NCBI RefSeq assembly: GCF_001905005.1
Contig: NZ_LWKZ01000001.1
Coordinates: forward strand, 65,775-129,774
Length of the DNA stretch: 64,000 nucleotides
Direction of reading: 5' to 3'
From: Streptomyces sp. CB02923
GTDB lineage: Bacteria > Actinomycetota > Actinomycetes > Streptomycetales > Streptomycetaceae
Part shown: piece after piece, positions 15,323-25,819 of the stretch
Position numbering within the stretch: position 1 is the first letter of the stretch
How the letters are laid out: each line of letters begins with the position of its first letter
Position numbers and translations under genes: made by a program
The notes under the pieces: generated by a model
Told to the model about the DNA's origin: nothing
The model's input: only the letters and a program-made list of their open reading frames with translations
Database searches by the model: none

Positions 15323-16384
15323 CTACGCCGACGGCTTCGGCTCCGCCAGCTCCTCGCTCAGCCACCCGAAGGCCGCCGGGTACATCCGCGTCCACGTGCC
15401 GTAGTTGTGGCCGCCGGTCGGCAGCACCATCGTCCGGACCCGGGTCCTGGTGCCTTCGGCGGCCTTCTTGAAGCGCTCGATGTTGGCGGGCGGACTGATC
15501 GGGTCCTGCGCCGAGGTCGCCAGGAACAGGCCCACCCCGGCCCCGGCGTGCCGGACCAGCCACTGCGGGCTGTTGCGCTGCCGCAGCACCGGGTCGGTGA
15601 GCACGTCCGGGTCGCCGGTCAGCGGGTCGGGGTCGAAGGCCACGCCCGCGCCGAACGTCTTCGGGTACTGGAGCGGCAGCTTGGCCGCGCAGAACCCCCC
15701 GGTGGAGAAGCCCAGCAGCCCCCAGTTCTTCGGCCCCGGCGCGGTACGGAAGTGGTGGCTGATCAGCTCCGGGACGTCGGCCGCCAGCCAGGTCGCGGTC
15801 TTGCGGTGCGGGGTGTCGGAGCAGTCGGTGTCCACGCTGCCCGGGTTGACGACGGGCATGGCGAGGATGAAGGGGTGCGCCGCGTTCCCCTCGACGAGCT
15901 GCTGGAGGTCGCCGGGCATCCCGCCCTGCTCCAGCCAGGACTGCGGCGAGCCGGGCACGCCGTGCAGCAGCATCACGACCGGGAACCTGGTCTTCCGGTA
16001 CGCCGGGTCGTCGTACTGCGGCGGCGTCCAGACCATCACCTGCCCGGACAGGTGGGACTTCATCCCGCGGAAGTACGTGTCCTTGATGCCGTCCGGCCCG
16101 TCGTTGAACTTCGCGCGCCCGGCCGGCGGCCCCGGCATCGCGACCGCGTCCTGTTCGGTGCCCAGCAGGTCGTCCCAGGAGGCGTAGAGGCCGTAGCTGT
16201 TGTTGATGGCGACCGCGACGACGCAGATGGCGGTGAGCTGGCACAGGCCGATCAGCAGGACCCGCACCAGCCAGCGCAGGGGCCGCGGCCCCCGGGCTCT
16301 CCCCCACAGCAGCAGTGTGGCGAGGACGGCGAGCACCGTCGCAATCACCAGCACCACGAAGAACGGGGTTCCGGTCAGGCTCAT
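15323..16384 (-). CDS. Membrane-anchored esterase (esterase D / antigen 85-like alpha/beta hydrolase)
   Basis: A 353-residue protein with two N-terminal transmembrane helices (residues ~8-27 and ~38-62) and an extracytoplasmic alpha/beta hydrolase domain of the esterase D/antigen 85 type. The nucleophile elbow reads WGLLGFSTGGFCAA; VVMLLHGVPGSPQSWLEQG forms the oxyanion region, DPDP/DP segments follow, and the base is in LPTGGHNYGTW. Such proteins are carboxylesterases or acyltransferases; Streptomyces lacks mycolic acids, so esterase is the safer call. Substrate unknown. Same strand as the M1 peptidase, 132 bp downstream of its stop. Confidence 0.85.
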   Translation of the reverse strand: MSLTGTPFFVVLVIATVLAVLATLLLWGRARGPRPLRWLVRVLLIGLCQLTAICVVAVAINNSYGLYASWDDLLGTEQDAVAMPGPPAGRAKFNDGPDGIKDTYFRGMKSHLSGQVMVWTPPQYDDPAYRKTRFPVVMLLHGVPGSPQSWLEQGGMPGDLQQLVEGNAAHPFILAMPVVNPGSVDTDCSDTPHRKTATWLAADVPELISHHFRTAPGPKNWGLLGFSTGGFCAAKLPLQYPKTFGAGVAFDPDPLTGDPDVLTDPVLRQRNSPQWLVRHAGAGVGLFLATSAQDPISPPANIERFKKAAEGTRTRVRTMVLPTGGHNYGTWTRMYPAAFGWLSEELAEPKPSA

Positions 16385-16516
16385 CCGTGTCCCCTTTCAC
16401 CACGCGTACCACCCCCGACGGTACGTGACGCGCCCTGCCGCACCCCGGGGCCGGGTCCGCGCGCCGGAGGATTTCCGCCGCGCGGACCCGCCGGTACCAG
16501 GTCCTGACGACCGGAC

Positions 16517-17920
16517 CTAGGGGAGCGCGGGCTTGCCGGTGGTGTACAGCCAGGTGTGGAAGAGGTCGCCGAGCCGCTGTCCGGAGATCTTCTCCGCCAG
16601 TGCGACGAACTGCCGAGTGTCGGCGTTGCCGTAGCGGTGCTGCTTCGTCCACGCGGGCAGCAGCGCGAAGAACGCCCGGTCGCCGATCCGCTCGCGCAGC
16701 ACCTGGAGCGTCATCGCGCCGCGCGTGTAGACCGCCTGCGCGAACATGGTGTCCCGCTGCGGGTCGCCGACCTTCACCTTCCAGAAGTCGGATTCGGCGG
16801 GCCGGGCCGCGTACGCCGCACGGAAGGCGTCGTGGGCGGTGCGGGTGCCCTTGTGCTCGTCCCACAGCCACTGCGCGTACGAGGCGAAACCTTCGTTCAG
16901 CCAGATGTGCTGCCAGTTGCGGGGCGTGACGGAATCGCCGAACCACTGGTGGGACACCTCGTGGGCGATGACCGACTCGCTGCGGACGGCCGAGTAGACC
17001 GGCTTGGTCTGGGTCTCCAGGGAGAAGCCCGCCTGCGGCATGTCGTCGACGATCGCGCCGGTCTCCTCGAACGGGTACGGGCCGAAGACGCTCGCGAAGT
17101 AGTCGGTGGCGGCGGCGGTGATGCCGTAGACGTCGACGGTCCCGGTGGGCAGCTTCGGGTCGGTGGCGACGTAGATCGGGACGCCGCCGGGGGTGGCGCC
17201 CGTACGGACGTCGAACTTCCCGATGGTGGCGGTGGCCAGGTACGTCGCCATCGGCCTGCGCTCCCGCCAGTGGAAGTACGAGCGCCCGTCCTCGTCGTAG
17301 CGGTCGACCAGCCGCCCGTTGGAGACGCCGGTCAGGCCCTCGGGCGCGTCGATGCGGATGTCGTAGGTGGCCTTGTCGCCCGGGTGGTCGCTGGAGGGGA
17401 ACCAGGTGGACGCGGCATTGGGCTCGCAGGCCACGAAGACCCCGTCGTCGGTCTTCATCCAGCCGTAGTCCGAGCCGAAGACGATGGGGCCGCTGAGCGG
17501 CAGCGGCACGCCGCCGTAGACCACCTCGACGGTGAACCGTTCGTCCTCTTCCAGGCGCTGCTTCGGCGTGACGGTGATCTCGTCGCCGGAGCGGGTGAAG
17601 GCCGCGCGTCTGCCGTCCACCTCGATCGAGGTGACCTCCAGCTTCTGGAGGTCGAGGTGGAAGGAGCTGAGGTCCTGGGTGGCGCGCGCGGTCAGTTCCG
17701 TACGGCCGTCGAGGCGGCTGGTGCCGGGGTCGTAGCTGACGCCGAGGTCGTAGTGCAGGGCGTCGAAGCCGCCGTTGCCGAGGTTCGGGAAGTACGGGTC
17801 GCCGACGCCCGGGGCGCCGGGTGAGGCGGCGGGGGCCGCGGCGAGGGTGAAGGCGGCGGCCGCCGCCGTGGCGAGGGGGAGCAGACGAGCGGAGCGACGT
17901 GCTGAACGGGAGAGTGCCAT
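16517..17920 (-). CDS. Secreted M1-family zinc metallopeptidase
   Basis: A 467-residue secreted aminopeptidase-like enzyme. Residues 1-34 are a typical signal peptide (SRSARRSARLLPL, a long alanine-rich core, then APAASPG). The zinc site is HEVSH (320-324) with the third ligand Glu343 in LNEGFASY, the HExxH-x18-E spacing of family M1, and the exopeptidase loop reads AGFSLETQT (~297-305). It lacks the long C-terminal helical domain of PepN, as is normal for this short actinobacterial group. ATG 17920 has GAAGGGA about 6 bases upstream; an ATG 21 bases further up would add residues ahead of a good signal peptide and is less likely. Probably releases amino acids from extracellular peptides. Confidence 0.93.
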   Translation of the reverse strand: MALSRSARRSARLLPLATAAAAAFTLAAAPAASPGAPGVGDPYFPNLGNGGFDALHYDLGVSYDPGTSRLDGRTELTARATQDLSSFHLDLQKLEVTSIEVDGRRAAFTRSGDEITVTPKQRLEEDERFTVEVVYGGVPLPLSGPIVFGSDYGWMKTDDGVFVACEPNAASTWFPSSDHPGDKATYDIRIDAPEGLTGVSNGRLVDRYDEDGRSYFHWRERRPMATYLATATIGKFDVRTGATPGGVPIYVATDPKLPTGTVDVYGITAAATDYFASVFGPYPFEETGAIVDDMPQAGFSLETQTKPVYSAVRSESVIAHEVSHQWFGDSVTPRNWQHIWLNEGFASYAQWLWDEHKGTRTAHDAFRAAYAARPAESDFWKVKVGDPQRDTMFAQAVYTRGAMTLQVLRERIGDRAFFALLPAWTKQHRYGNADTRQFVALAEKISGQRLGDLFHTWLYTTGKPALP

Positions 17921-18041
17921 GAGCCGTCCCTTCGAACACACGGATGTCGTCTGGTGTACAACCGCGCCGACTCTGCACTCTTCTGTCGCTGTTCACTCCG
18001 GACTTTGCCAACTCGTCATGCCCTACTGACAAGTTGACGCT

Positions 18042-18851
18042 TCACTCAGACCGTTTTCCGGCCACGTAGAGAATCTTGCGGCAGGCGTCCTCGTCCGGGG
18101 TGTCGGTCAGCTTGCGGCCCTCGACGCCGTGCGCCGCGATCAGCCGCAGGCCCCCGGCGGCCAGCTGCCGGCGCACCGTGGCATCGGAATGATGGTGATA
18201 CAGGTGCCGGGAGGACACCCGCCGCCAGGTGTCGTCGCCGGTGCGCGCGAAGTAGTCGTGGGTGACGTCCACGACCGCGTCCGGCCCGGCCGGTACCGGA
18301 CCGCCCCGCCACACGTCGAACCGGCCGTCCCGGTCCGTCACCTTGGTCACGGCGTAGTCGCGCCGGAAACTGCCCAGCGTGGTCATGTCGAAGACGACGA
18401 CGCCCCCGTCCGCGAGCTGCCGTCCCAGGCCCGCGAACGCGGTCGCCAGCTCCCCGCCGGACAGATAGCTCAGCGGCTCGCCCATGCACGTGACGACGTC
18501 GAAGGCGCCGAGAGCGGGCATGTCCCGCAGGTCGGCGACGACGAACGGGGTGCCCGCCGCCTCCGGCTTGGCGCGGGCGGCCTCGATCATCCGCGGCGAG
18601 AGGTCGCAGCCGGTCACCGTGAATCCGAGGCGGTCGCGCAGGGCGAGGGTGCCGCGTCCCGTGCCGCACCCCGCGTCCAGCAGCCGCTTGCCGTCCGTCC
18701 CGTACCGCTCGATGAGCTTGCGGTAGAAGGTGACCCAGCGCAGCAGGTACGGGTCCTCGACGATGGTGTCGTACTCCGCCGCGACCGCCTCGTACGCGGT
18801 CAGCGCGGGGTCGGGGGCCGTGGGGTCGTGGTCTTCGTGCTGCGCGGACAA
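18042..18851 (-). CDS. Class I SAM-dependent methyltransferase (TTG start)
   Basis: A 269-residue Rossmann-fold methyltransferase. Motif I is RLLDAGCGTGRG (residues 56-67), followed by the acidic ribose loop VTGCDLSPRMIEAAR, PFVVADLRDMPAL and motif IV FDVVTCMGEPLSYL. The DxVTCMGEPLSYL motif and later VVDVTHDYFARTGDDTW resemble a group annotated only as methyltransferases; substrate unknown. A TTG start at 18851 is chosen because GGAGAGG lies 7 bases upstream and the reading frame further upstream is Arg/Pro-rich non-protein-like sequence; no better ATG or GTG exists before the conserved region. Confidence 0.85.
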   Translation of the reverse strand: MSAQHEDHDPTAPDPALTAYEAVAAEYDTIVEDPYLLRWVTFYRKLIERYGTDGKRLLDAGCGTGRGTLALRDRLGFTVTGCDLSPRMIEAARAKPEAAGTPFVVADLRDMPALGAFDVVTCMGEPLSYLSGGELATAFAGLGRQLADGGVVVFDMTTLGSFRRDYAVTKVTDRDGRFDVWRGGPVPAGPDAVVDVTHDYFARTGDDTWRRVSSRHLYHHHSDATVRRQLAAGGLRLIAAHGVEGRKLTDTPDEDACRKILYVAGKRSE

Positions 18852-19052
18852 GGCACTACCTCTCCAAGGGACCGGCCGGCGGGCACCGGTGCGGCTGCCG
18901 CCCGGTTGCTGCGGCGGGCGCCGCCGGGGCGCGCTTGAATCTATGGTCGGCAAAACCGGCCGGTCAAGGGCGGCAGCGGACGCCGGAGGGCCGGTGCACG
19001 GGCGCGTCACCGCGCGCCCCGCACCGGCCCCGCGCCCCGCGCGTCCTCCGGT

Positions 19053-20140
<1,088 letters not shown>

Positions 20141-20144
<4 letters not shown>

Positions 20145-21328
20145 AGCTTCGGCGCAATCTCTTCGGTCCAGATACGCTCCCGCTCCTCCTGCGCCAGGTG
20201 GCACGCGGCGAAGTGGCCGCCGCCCGCGTCGCGCAGTTCGGGGCGGACGGTACGGGTGACGTCGTCCCCGGGGATGTCCGCGTACGGGCAGCGGGGGTTG
20301 AAGGCACAGCCGGAGGGGATGTTGATCAGGCTGGGCGGCGACCCCTTGACCGGGATCAGGCGTTCGGTCTGCTCCCGGTCGATGCGCGGCATCGACCCCA
20401 GCAGACCCCAGGTGTAGGGGTGCTGCGGCTCGTAGAACACCTTCTCCGCCGGGCCGCGTTCCACGCAGCGGCCGCCGTACATCACCAGCAGCTGGTCCGC
20501 GAGTTCGGCGACCACCCCCAGGTCGTGGGTGATGATGATGACCGCCGAGCCGAACTCCTTCTGGAGGTCGCGGATCAGGTCGAGGATCTGCGCCTGGACC
20601 GTCACGTCCAGGGCGGTGGTCGGCTCGTCGGCGATCAGCAGCTCGGGGTTGTTGACCAGCGCCATGGCGATCATCGCGCGCTGGCGCATGCCGCCGGAGA
20701 ACTGGTGCGGGTGATCGTCCACCCGCTTGTCGGGCTGCGGGATGCCCACCCGGTCCAGCATCTCGACCGCCCGCTTGCGCGCGGTCTTCTTGTCGACGTC
20801 GTGGTGGACCCGGTACGCCTCCACGATCTGGGCGCCGACCGTGTAGTAGGGGTGCAGCGCGGACAGCGGGTCCTGGAAGATCATCGCCATTTCGCGGCCG
20901 CGCAGCCGGCGCACCTCGTCCGGGTCGGCGCCGACGAGTTCCTTGCCGTCCAGCCAGATCTCCCCCGACATGTTCACCTTGGCGCGCTGCTGCCGGGAGG
21001 CCCGGTGCAGGCCCATCACGGCGAGCGAGGTGACGGACTTGCCGGAGCCGGACTCGCCGACGATACCGAGGGTGCGGCCCTTCTCCAGGGTGAAGGACAG
21101 GCCGTCCACGGACTTCACGACACCGTCGTCGGTGGGGAAGTGCACCTTCAGGTCGCGCACTTCGAGGAACGCCGTGGGCGGCGCCCCCTCGCCGGCCGGG
21201 GCCGGCTCGCCGACCGCGGCGCCGGTCTCGATCAGGTCCGGCGCGGCGGGGGTCGGACCGGCCTTGGCGGTGTCCGGGGTGGTGGGTCCGGCGCCGGGGC
21301 CGGCGGTGGAGTCTGGGGAGTCGGTCAC
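20141..21328 (-). CDS. Oligopeptide ABC transporter ATP-binding protein (OppD/DppD type)
   Basis: First ATPase of the peptide importer, 395 residues. An unusually long Ala/Pro/Gly-rich leader (~52 residues) precedes the ATPase. Walker A GESGSGKS (91-98), Q-loop [13 protein letters not shown], signature [16 protein letters not shown], Walker [14 protein letters not shown]-loop ITHDLGVV, and a C-terminal oligo_HPY region ([17 protein letters not shown]) with [15 protein letters not shown] 21328 overlaps the upstream permease stop by 4 bp (GTGA), which fixes the start; the frame further upstream is shadow sequence within the permease gene. Confidence 0.94.
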
Positions 21329-22335
21329 GAGAGCCTCACCCGCGGGTCGACGGCGGCGTACAGAACGTCCACCACCAGGTTGCATATGACGATGAAGAAC
21401 GCGGCGAGCAAGGTGACGCCGAGGATGTTCGGCAGGTCGTTGGCGTTGATCGCCTCGACGGCGAACGCGCCGACCCCCTTGAGGGAGAAGACCTGTTCGG
21501 TGATGAGCGCACCGCCGAGCAGCAGGCCCACGTCCATGCCGAACACCGTGACGATCGGGGTGAGCGCGGCACGCAGGCCGTGGCGCACCACGACCTTGCG
21601 CTCGCCCAGCCCCTTGGCACGCGCGGTACGGATGTAGTCCTCGCTCAGCGTCTCCAACATGCTGGCTCTGGTCAGGCGTGCATAGAGGGCGGAGTAGAGG
21701 AAAGCCAGCGTGATCCAGGGCAGCACCATCGTCTGGGCCCACATGAAGGGGTCCTCGAAGAGCGGTACGTAGTCGCTGCGCTCGATGATCGGCCACTGGT
21801 AGGTGAACAGGGCCAGCGCCAGCGCGCCGGTGAAGAACATGGGCAGCGACACGCCGGCCAGCGCGACGCCCATCGCCATCCGGTCGAAGACCGAACCGGG
21901 ACGCAGCGCGGAGAGCACGCCGGTGGCGACGCCGGAGACCAGCCACACCACGGCCGCGCCGGCGGCCAGCGAGAGGGTCACCGGGAGCCGGTTCTGGATC
22001 TCGGGCCAGACCTCGATGTGCGTCTTGAAGGAGTAGCCGAAGCACGGCACGTTGCATGTGGCGGCGTCGGGGCCGAACTTGTAGTCGACACCGACGAAGA
22101 TGCCCTTGACGAAGTCCCAGTACTGTACGAAGACCGGCTTGTCCAAGCCGAGGTTCTTCTTCACCGCGGCGATGTCCGCGGCCGACGGGGCCTTTCCGAT
22201 GTACTGCCCGGCCAACTGGTCGGTGGTCTGTCCGGCCAGTTTCGGCAGCACGAAGAAGATGCCGAAGGTGACCGCGCTGACGATCAGCAGCAGAATCACC
22301 GCGCTGATCAACCTGCGGATGATGTACGCGAACAC
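21325..22335 (-). CDS. Oligopeptide ABC transporter permease (OppB/DppB type)
   Basis: A 336-residue inner-membrane permease with six predicted helices. It starts MFAYIIRRLISAVILLLIVS, a typical OppB N-terminus, has a long first extracytoplasmic loop containing two cysteines (TCNVPCFGY), and the EAA coupling motif EDYIRTARAKGLGERKVVVRHGLR that docks on the ATPase. The last residues [14 protein letters not shown] are typical for the family. Its partner is the OppC-type permease encoded two genes upstream, after the intervening binding-protein gene. Coupled to oppD by a GTGA overlap. Confidence 0.95.
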   Translation of the reverse strand: MFAYIIRRLISAVILLLIVSAVTFGIFFVLPKLAGQTTDQLAGQYIGKAPSAADIAAVKKNLGLDKPVFVQYWDFVKGIFVGVDYKFGPDAATCNVPCFGYSFKTHIEVWPEIQNRLPVTLSLAAGAAVVWLVSGVATGVLSALRPGSVFDRMAMGVALAGVSLPMFFTGALALALFTYQWPIIERSDYVPLFEDPFMWAQTMVLPWITLAFLYSALYARLTRASMLETLSEDYIRTARAKGLGERKVVVRHGLRAALTPIVTVFGMDVGLLLGGALITEQVFSLKGVGAFAVEAINANDLPNILGVTLLAAFFIVICNLVVDVLYAAVDPRVRLS

Positions 22336-22412
22336 GGGACTGCGGCGTCGGCGCCGCGAACCGGACCGGCCGGCCCGCGGACACCAATGCCTTCACCTGC
22401 CTTCCGGGGCTG

Positions 22413-24161
22413 CTACTTCTTGACGCCGATGTTGAGGTAGTCGTACTCACCGCTGTAGGCCGAGGTGGACACCAGGTTGGTGGCCTTCGGGGAGCGGTAC
22501 ATCAGGATTTTGAAGTAGGTCAGCGGGACGATGACGGACTGCTCCATCGTCAGCTTGTCGATCTGTGCGTAGTCCTTCTCGCGCTGTGCCTGGTCGCTGG
22601 TGGCGATGGCTTCGTTGAGCAGCGCGTTGATCTTCGGGTCGTCCAGCTCGGAGATGTTGGAGTTGCCGGACTTCTGGATCGCCTTGCCGTTGACGATCTG
22701 GTTCAGGTAGCCGAAGCCGCTCGGGTAGTCCGCGGCCCACTGCATCATCATCAGACCGACGTTGTTGCGCTTGGTGAACTCCGGGACGCCCGCGTAGTCG
22801 GAGAAGTACTTGCCGCTCGGGTACGTCTGGATCTTGGCGTTGATGCCGATCTTCTTCAGGGAGTTGACCACCGAGGTCGCCGCGTCCACCTCGTCCTGCC
22901 GGTCGCTGCGGGCGGTGATCGTGGTGCTCACGTTGCCGGCGCCGCACGCCTGCCAGTGCTTCTTGGCCTCGGTCAGGTCGAGGTTCTCACCGTCGTACTT
23001 CTGCGGGTAGATGTCGTACTTCTGGAATCCGGGGATGTCGCTGGGGAGCACCGTGGAGGCGAGTTCGCCGCGGACCGGCCCGCCCTGCGCGGTCTGCACG
23101 GCCTTCTTGTCGATCGCGTACTGCACGGCCTTGCGGCACTCCAGCTTGTCGAACGGCGCGACCTTGGTGTTGATCGCCGTGTAGACCAGGCGCTGGCCGA
23201 GCGCGTTGTCGGTGTTGGCCTTCTCCTTGGAGCTGGTCAGGAGCTGGGCCTGGGTCTGGGCGTCCACGCCGCGTCCGGCCATGTCGACGTGCGTGTTGCC
23301 CGCCTTCAGGTCCTTGTCGATCGTCGACTGGGCGACCTTCAGCTTCAGCACGATCTTGTCCGGCAGCTGCTTGCGCAGCGGGTCGGTCGCGGCCGACCAG
23401 TGCGGGTTGCGGACGAGGATGACCTGCTTGCCCTCCTCGTAGCTCTCGAACTTGTAGCTGCCGGAGGACAGGATGTTCTTGGTGTAGTCCGCGCCCTTGT
23501 CCTTCGCCCGCGGCACCGGCGCGGTCTGCGGGGAGCTGACCAAGTAGTCGAACTCCGCGAACGGCTGGTTGAGGTGGAAGACGATGGTCTGGTCGTCCGG
23601 TGTCTCGATGGACTTCAGGCCTTCCGGGCTCTTGTCCTTGTACGGACCCTTGTAGCCGCCCTCGTTGTCCTTGAGGTAGGTCTGGAAGTAGTTCGGGCCC
23701 AGCGAGAGGACGTCACGCGCGAAGTTGCTGCGCTCCACCGCGTACTTGACGTCCTTCGAGGTGATCACGGAGCCGTCGTCGTACTTGAGCCCCTTGCGGA
23801 TCTTGTACGTCCAGGTCTTGTTGCCGTCGCTGGACTTGCCCTTCGACTCCGCCAGATCGGGCGTCAGCACGTTGCCCTTGACGCCCGGCCCCGGCTTGAA
23901 GGTGGTGAGGGCGCGGGCGTACAGGCGGCTGAAGTTCCAGACGTAGGCGTAGTACGTGTTCCCGGGGTCGAAGGACTCCGGGGCGTCGCTGTTCGCGTAC
24001 GTCAGCGTGCCGCCCTTCTCGTCCGAGGCGTTGACGATGCCCTTGGTGGCGGCGTTCGCCTCCGCGGAGCCGCTGCCCGAGCTCTTGCCGCTGCAGCCGG
24101 ACAGCAGCAGGCCCGCACTGGTGAGGGCCGCGAGCGCCGCGACCGGGACTGACCTTCGCAT
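22413..24161 (-). CDS. Peptide-binding lipoprotein of the ABC importer (SBP_bac_5 family)
   Basis: A 582-residue extracellular solute-binding lipoprotein that delivers peptides to the OppBC pore. The signal peptide ends in lipobox LLLSGCSG (Cys24), followed by a Ser/Gly linker. Family features: TLTYANSDAPESFDPGNTYY near the start, TWTYKIRKGLKYDDGS, and the later FTKRNNVGLMMMQWAADYPSGFGYL. ATG 24161 gives a clean lipoprotein signal; ATG 24182 (MKGKPTI) is a seven-residue-longer alternative. It sits between the two permease genes, an unusual but not unique order. Ligand size cannot be read from sequence. Confidence 0.94.
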   Translation of the reverse strand: MRRSVPVAALAALTSAGLLLSGCSGKSSGSGSAEANAATKGIVNASDEKGGTLTYANSDAPESFDPGNTYYAYVWNFSRLYARALTTFKPGPGVKGNVLTPDLAESKGKSSDGNKTWTYKIRKGLKYDDGSVITSKDVKYAVERSNFARDVLSLGPNYFQTYLKDNEGGYKGPYKDKSPEGLKSIETPDDQTIVFHLNQPFAEFDYLVSSPQTAPVPRAKDKGADYTKNILSSGSYKFESYEEGKQVILVRNPHWSAATDPLRKQLPDKIVLKLKVAQSTIDKDLKAGNTHVDMAGRGVDAQTQAQLLTSSKEKANTDNALGQRLVYTAINTKVAPFDKLECRKAVQYAIDKKAVQTAQGGPVRGELASTVLPSDIPGFQKYDIYPQKYDGENLDLTEAKKHWQACGAGNVSTTITARSDRQDEVDAATSVVNSLKKIGINAKIQTYPSGKYFSDYAGVPEFTKRNNVGLMMMQWAADYPSGFGYLNQIVNGKAIQKSGNSNISELDDPKINALLNEAIATSDQAQREKDYAQIDKLTMEQSVIVPLTYFKILMYRSPKATNLVSTSAYSGEYDYLNIGVKK

Positions 24162-24232
24162 AATGGTCGGTTTCCCCTTCATGGGTCGGAAACGTGGATG
24201 GGGTGCTGCCGGGTGTACGGGTCCGGGCGGTG

Positions 24233-25231
24233 TCAGCGGCTGCGCGGATCCAGCGCGTCCCTGAGGCCGTCGCCGAGGAGGTTGAACGCCAGCACGGTGA
24301 GGAAGATCGCGAGGCCGGGGACGAGCATGTACTGGGGGTCGACCTCGTAGTACTTGACCGCCTGGTTGAGCATTCCGCCCCAGGACGCCTGGGGCGGCTG
24401 GATGCCGACGCCCAGGAAGCTCAGTGCCGCCTCGAAGAGGATGTTGGAGGGGATCAGCAGCGTCGAGTAGACGATGATCGGGCCCACCAGGTTGGGCAGC
24501 AGCTCCCGGAAGAGGATGAACGGGCCGCGGGCACCCATGCCGCGTGCGGCGTCCACGAACTCCCGCTCGCGCAGCGAGAGCGTCTGGGCCCGCACGATCC
24601 GGCCCATGTACGGCCAGTTGAAGAAACCGATCACGAAGATCAGGACCGAGATGTGCAGCGGCAGGCCTTCGAGGCCGAAGGCGCCGCCCTGGAGCGAGGC
24701 CGAGATGGCGATGGCGAACAGCAGCAGCGGGAACGCCAGGAAGACGTCCATCAGGCGGCTGATCAGCGAGTCCACCCGGCCCCGGTAGAAGCCGGCCACC
24801 ACGCCGAGCACGGTGCCGATCGCCACCGACAGCAGCGTCGCGCCGAACGCCACGATCAGCGAGACCCAGGAGCCCTCCAGCACCCGCGCGAGCAGGTCGC
24901 GGCCGAACTTCGGGTCCACGCCGAGCGGGTGGTCCAGGCTCATGCCGCCCAGGTCGCCCTTGGGCAGCGTGGTGTTGGGGTCGATGAGGTCCTGGTGGGG
25001 GCTGTTGGGGTCCAGGCCCAGCCAGGACTGGACCGGCCGGGAGAGCGCCGCGATCACGATGAGCAGGATGACAACGATGGCACCCGCGACGGCGACCTTG
25101 TCGCGCCGGAACCGCAGCAGGGCGATCTGGCCGAGCGAACGCCCCTCGATCTTCTTGCTCTCGACGCCTTCCAGCACCGCTTCCGGCTGCGCTTCGGCAG
25201 CCGCCCCGGTGGTCTCGATCGGTGCGGTCAC
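24233..25231 (-). CDS. Oligopeptide ABC transporter permease (OppC/DppC type)
   Basis: First gene of the peptide importer operon, 332 residues. A ~38-residue cytoplasmic leader precedes LGQIALLRFRRDKVAVAGAIVVILLIV, the OppC N-terminal signature. Further features: DHPLGVDPKFGRDLLARVLEGSWVSL, and the EAA loop EREFVDAARGMGARGPFILFRELLPNLVGPI; the C-terminus is FNLLGDGLRDALDPRSR. About six helices. 588 bp without a gene lie upstream and must hold the operon promoter, including an odd 9-bp periodic stretch described separately. Confidence 0.95.
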   Translation of the reverse strand: MTAPIETTGAAAEAQPEAVLEGVESKKIEGRSLGQIALLRFRRDKVAVAGAIVVILLIVIAALSRPVQSWLGLDPNSPHQDLIDPNTTLPKGDLGGMSLDHPLGVDPKFGRDLLARVLEGSWVSLIVAFGATLLSVAIGTVLGVVAGFYRGRVDSLISRLMDVFLAFPLLLFAIAISASLQGGAFGLEGLPLHISVLIFVIGFFNWPYMGRIVRAQTLSLREREFVDAARGMGARGPFILFRELLPNLVGPIIVYSTLLIPSNILFEAALSFLGVGIQPPQASWGGMLNQAVKYYEVDPQYMLVPGLAIFLTVLAFNLLGDGLRDALDPRSR

Positions 25232-25819
25232 GGTGCCTTGACCCCTCTCGGCCGGCGTCGCCGGCCCGTGCGCGCCGCGGTGGCGGCCTGGTTCACATCA
25301 CTGGTGCGAGTGGTACATCTGGTGCAACTGGGAGAACTCTGGAACAGCTGGAGCAACTGGTGCATAGAAAGCGGGCGTTGCAGAAACAGGTGTTGCAGGT
25401 GTTGCAGGCGGTACAGATGTTGCGGAACGTCACGCAAACGACGAGCGGTGAATCTCTCGTACACAGGGCCGAAACCCTCTGCTGCGGGAGTCTTCATCCG
25501 AGTCGCGATCACTCACCAGCCCTGACCGGGAAAGGATGCGCAACTGTGATGTGGCCCACGGTCTTCCGTTATGCGGACACCGGCCCCGACTGAGCGGTCC
25601 GCACCGGCACGCACAGCGAACAACTCACGCGCACGGACGGCCACTTCGGCCGAAAAGAATCGCTGGAGAGCAGGCGGAAACCGACGAGCGGCAGGGAAAA
25701 CCGGCCGGACCGGGCCAGGAAGGACCGGAGCGGGCCAGGTCGGGCCGGGCCCGTGCCGGGACGGCGTACCGGCACGGCCGGACCGTGGGACCGGTACGGG
25801 CGAGGCCGGTTCCGCGGGG
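25232..25819. other. 588-bp intergenic region with a 9-bp periodic, lower-GC stretch
   Basis: This is the upstream region of the leftward peptide importer operon. From about 25300 to 25430 the sequence is a degenerate 9-bp periodic repeat: CTGG recurs at about 9-11 bp steps (CTGGTGCAA, CTGGAACAG, CTGGAGCAA), followed by GTTGCAG/GTTGCGG at 25377, 25392, 25401 and 25419 (steps of 15, 9 and 18). G+C is visibly lower here than in flanking genes. Small open frames exist on both strands but are repeat-driven (Leu/Gln/His-rich) and I do not call them genes. The rest (25430-25819) shows no recognisable element. Confidence 0.6.

Noticed and set aside
25222..25593. Small Leu/Gln-rich coding frames on both strands of the importer upstream region
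   Set aside because: The sequence arises from a 9-bp periodic DNA repeat, so any frame looks periodic; no ribosome binding site and no family.
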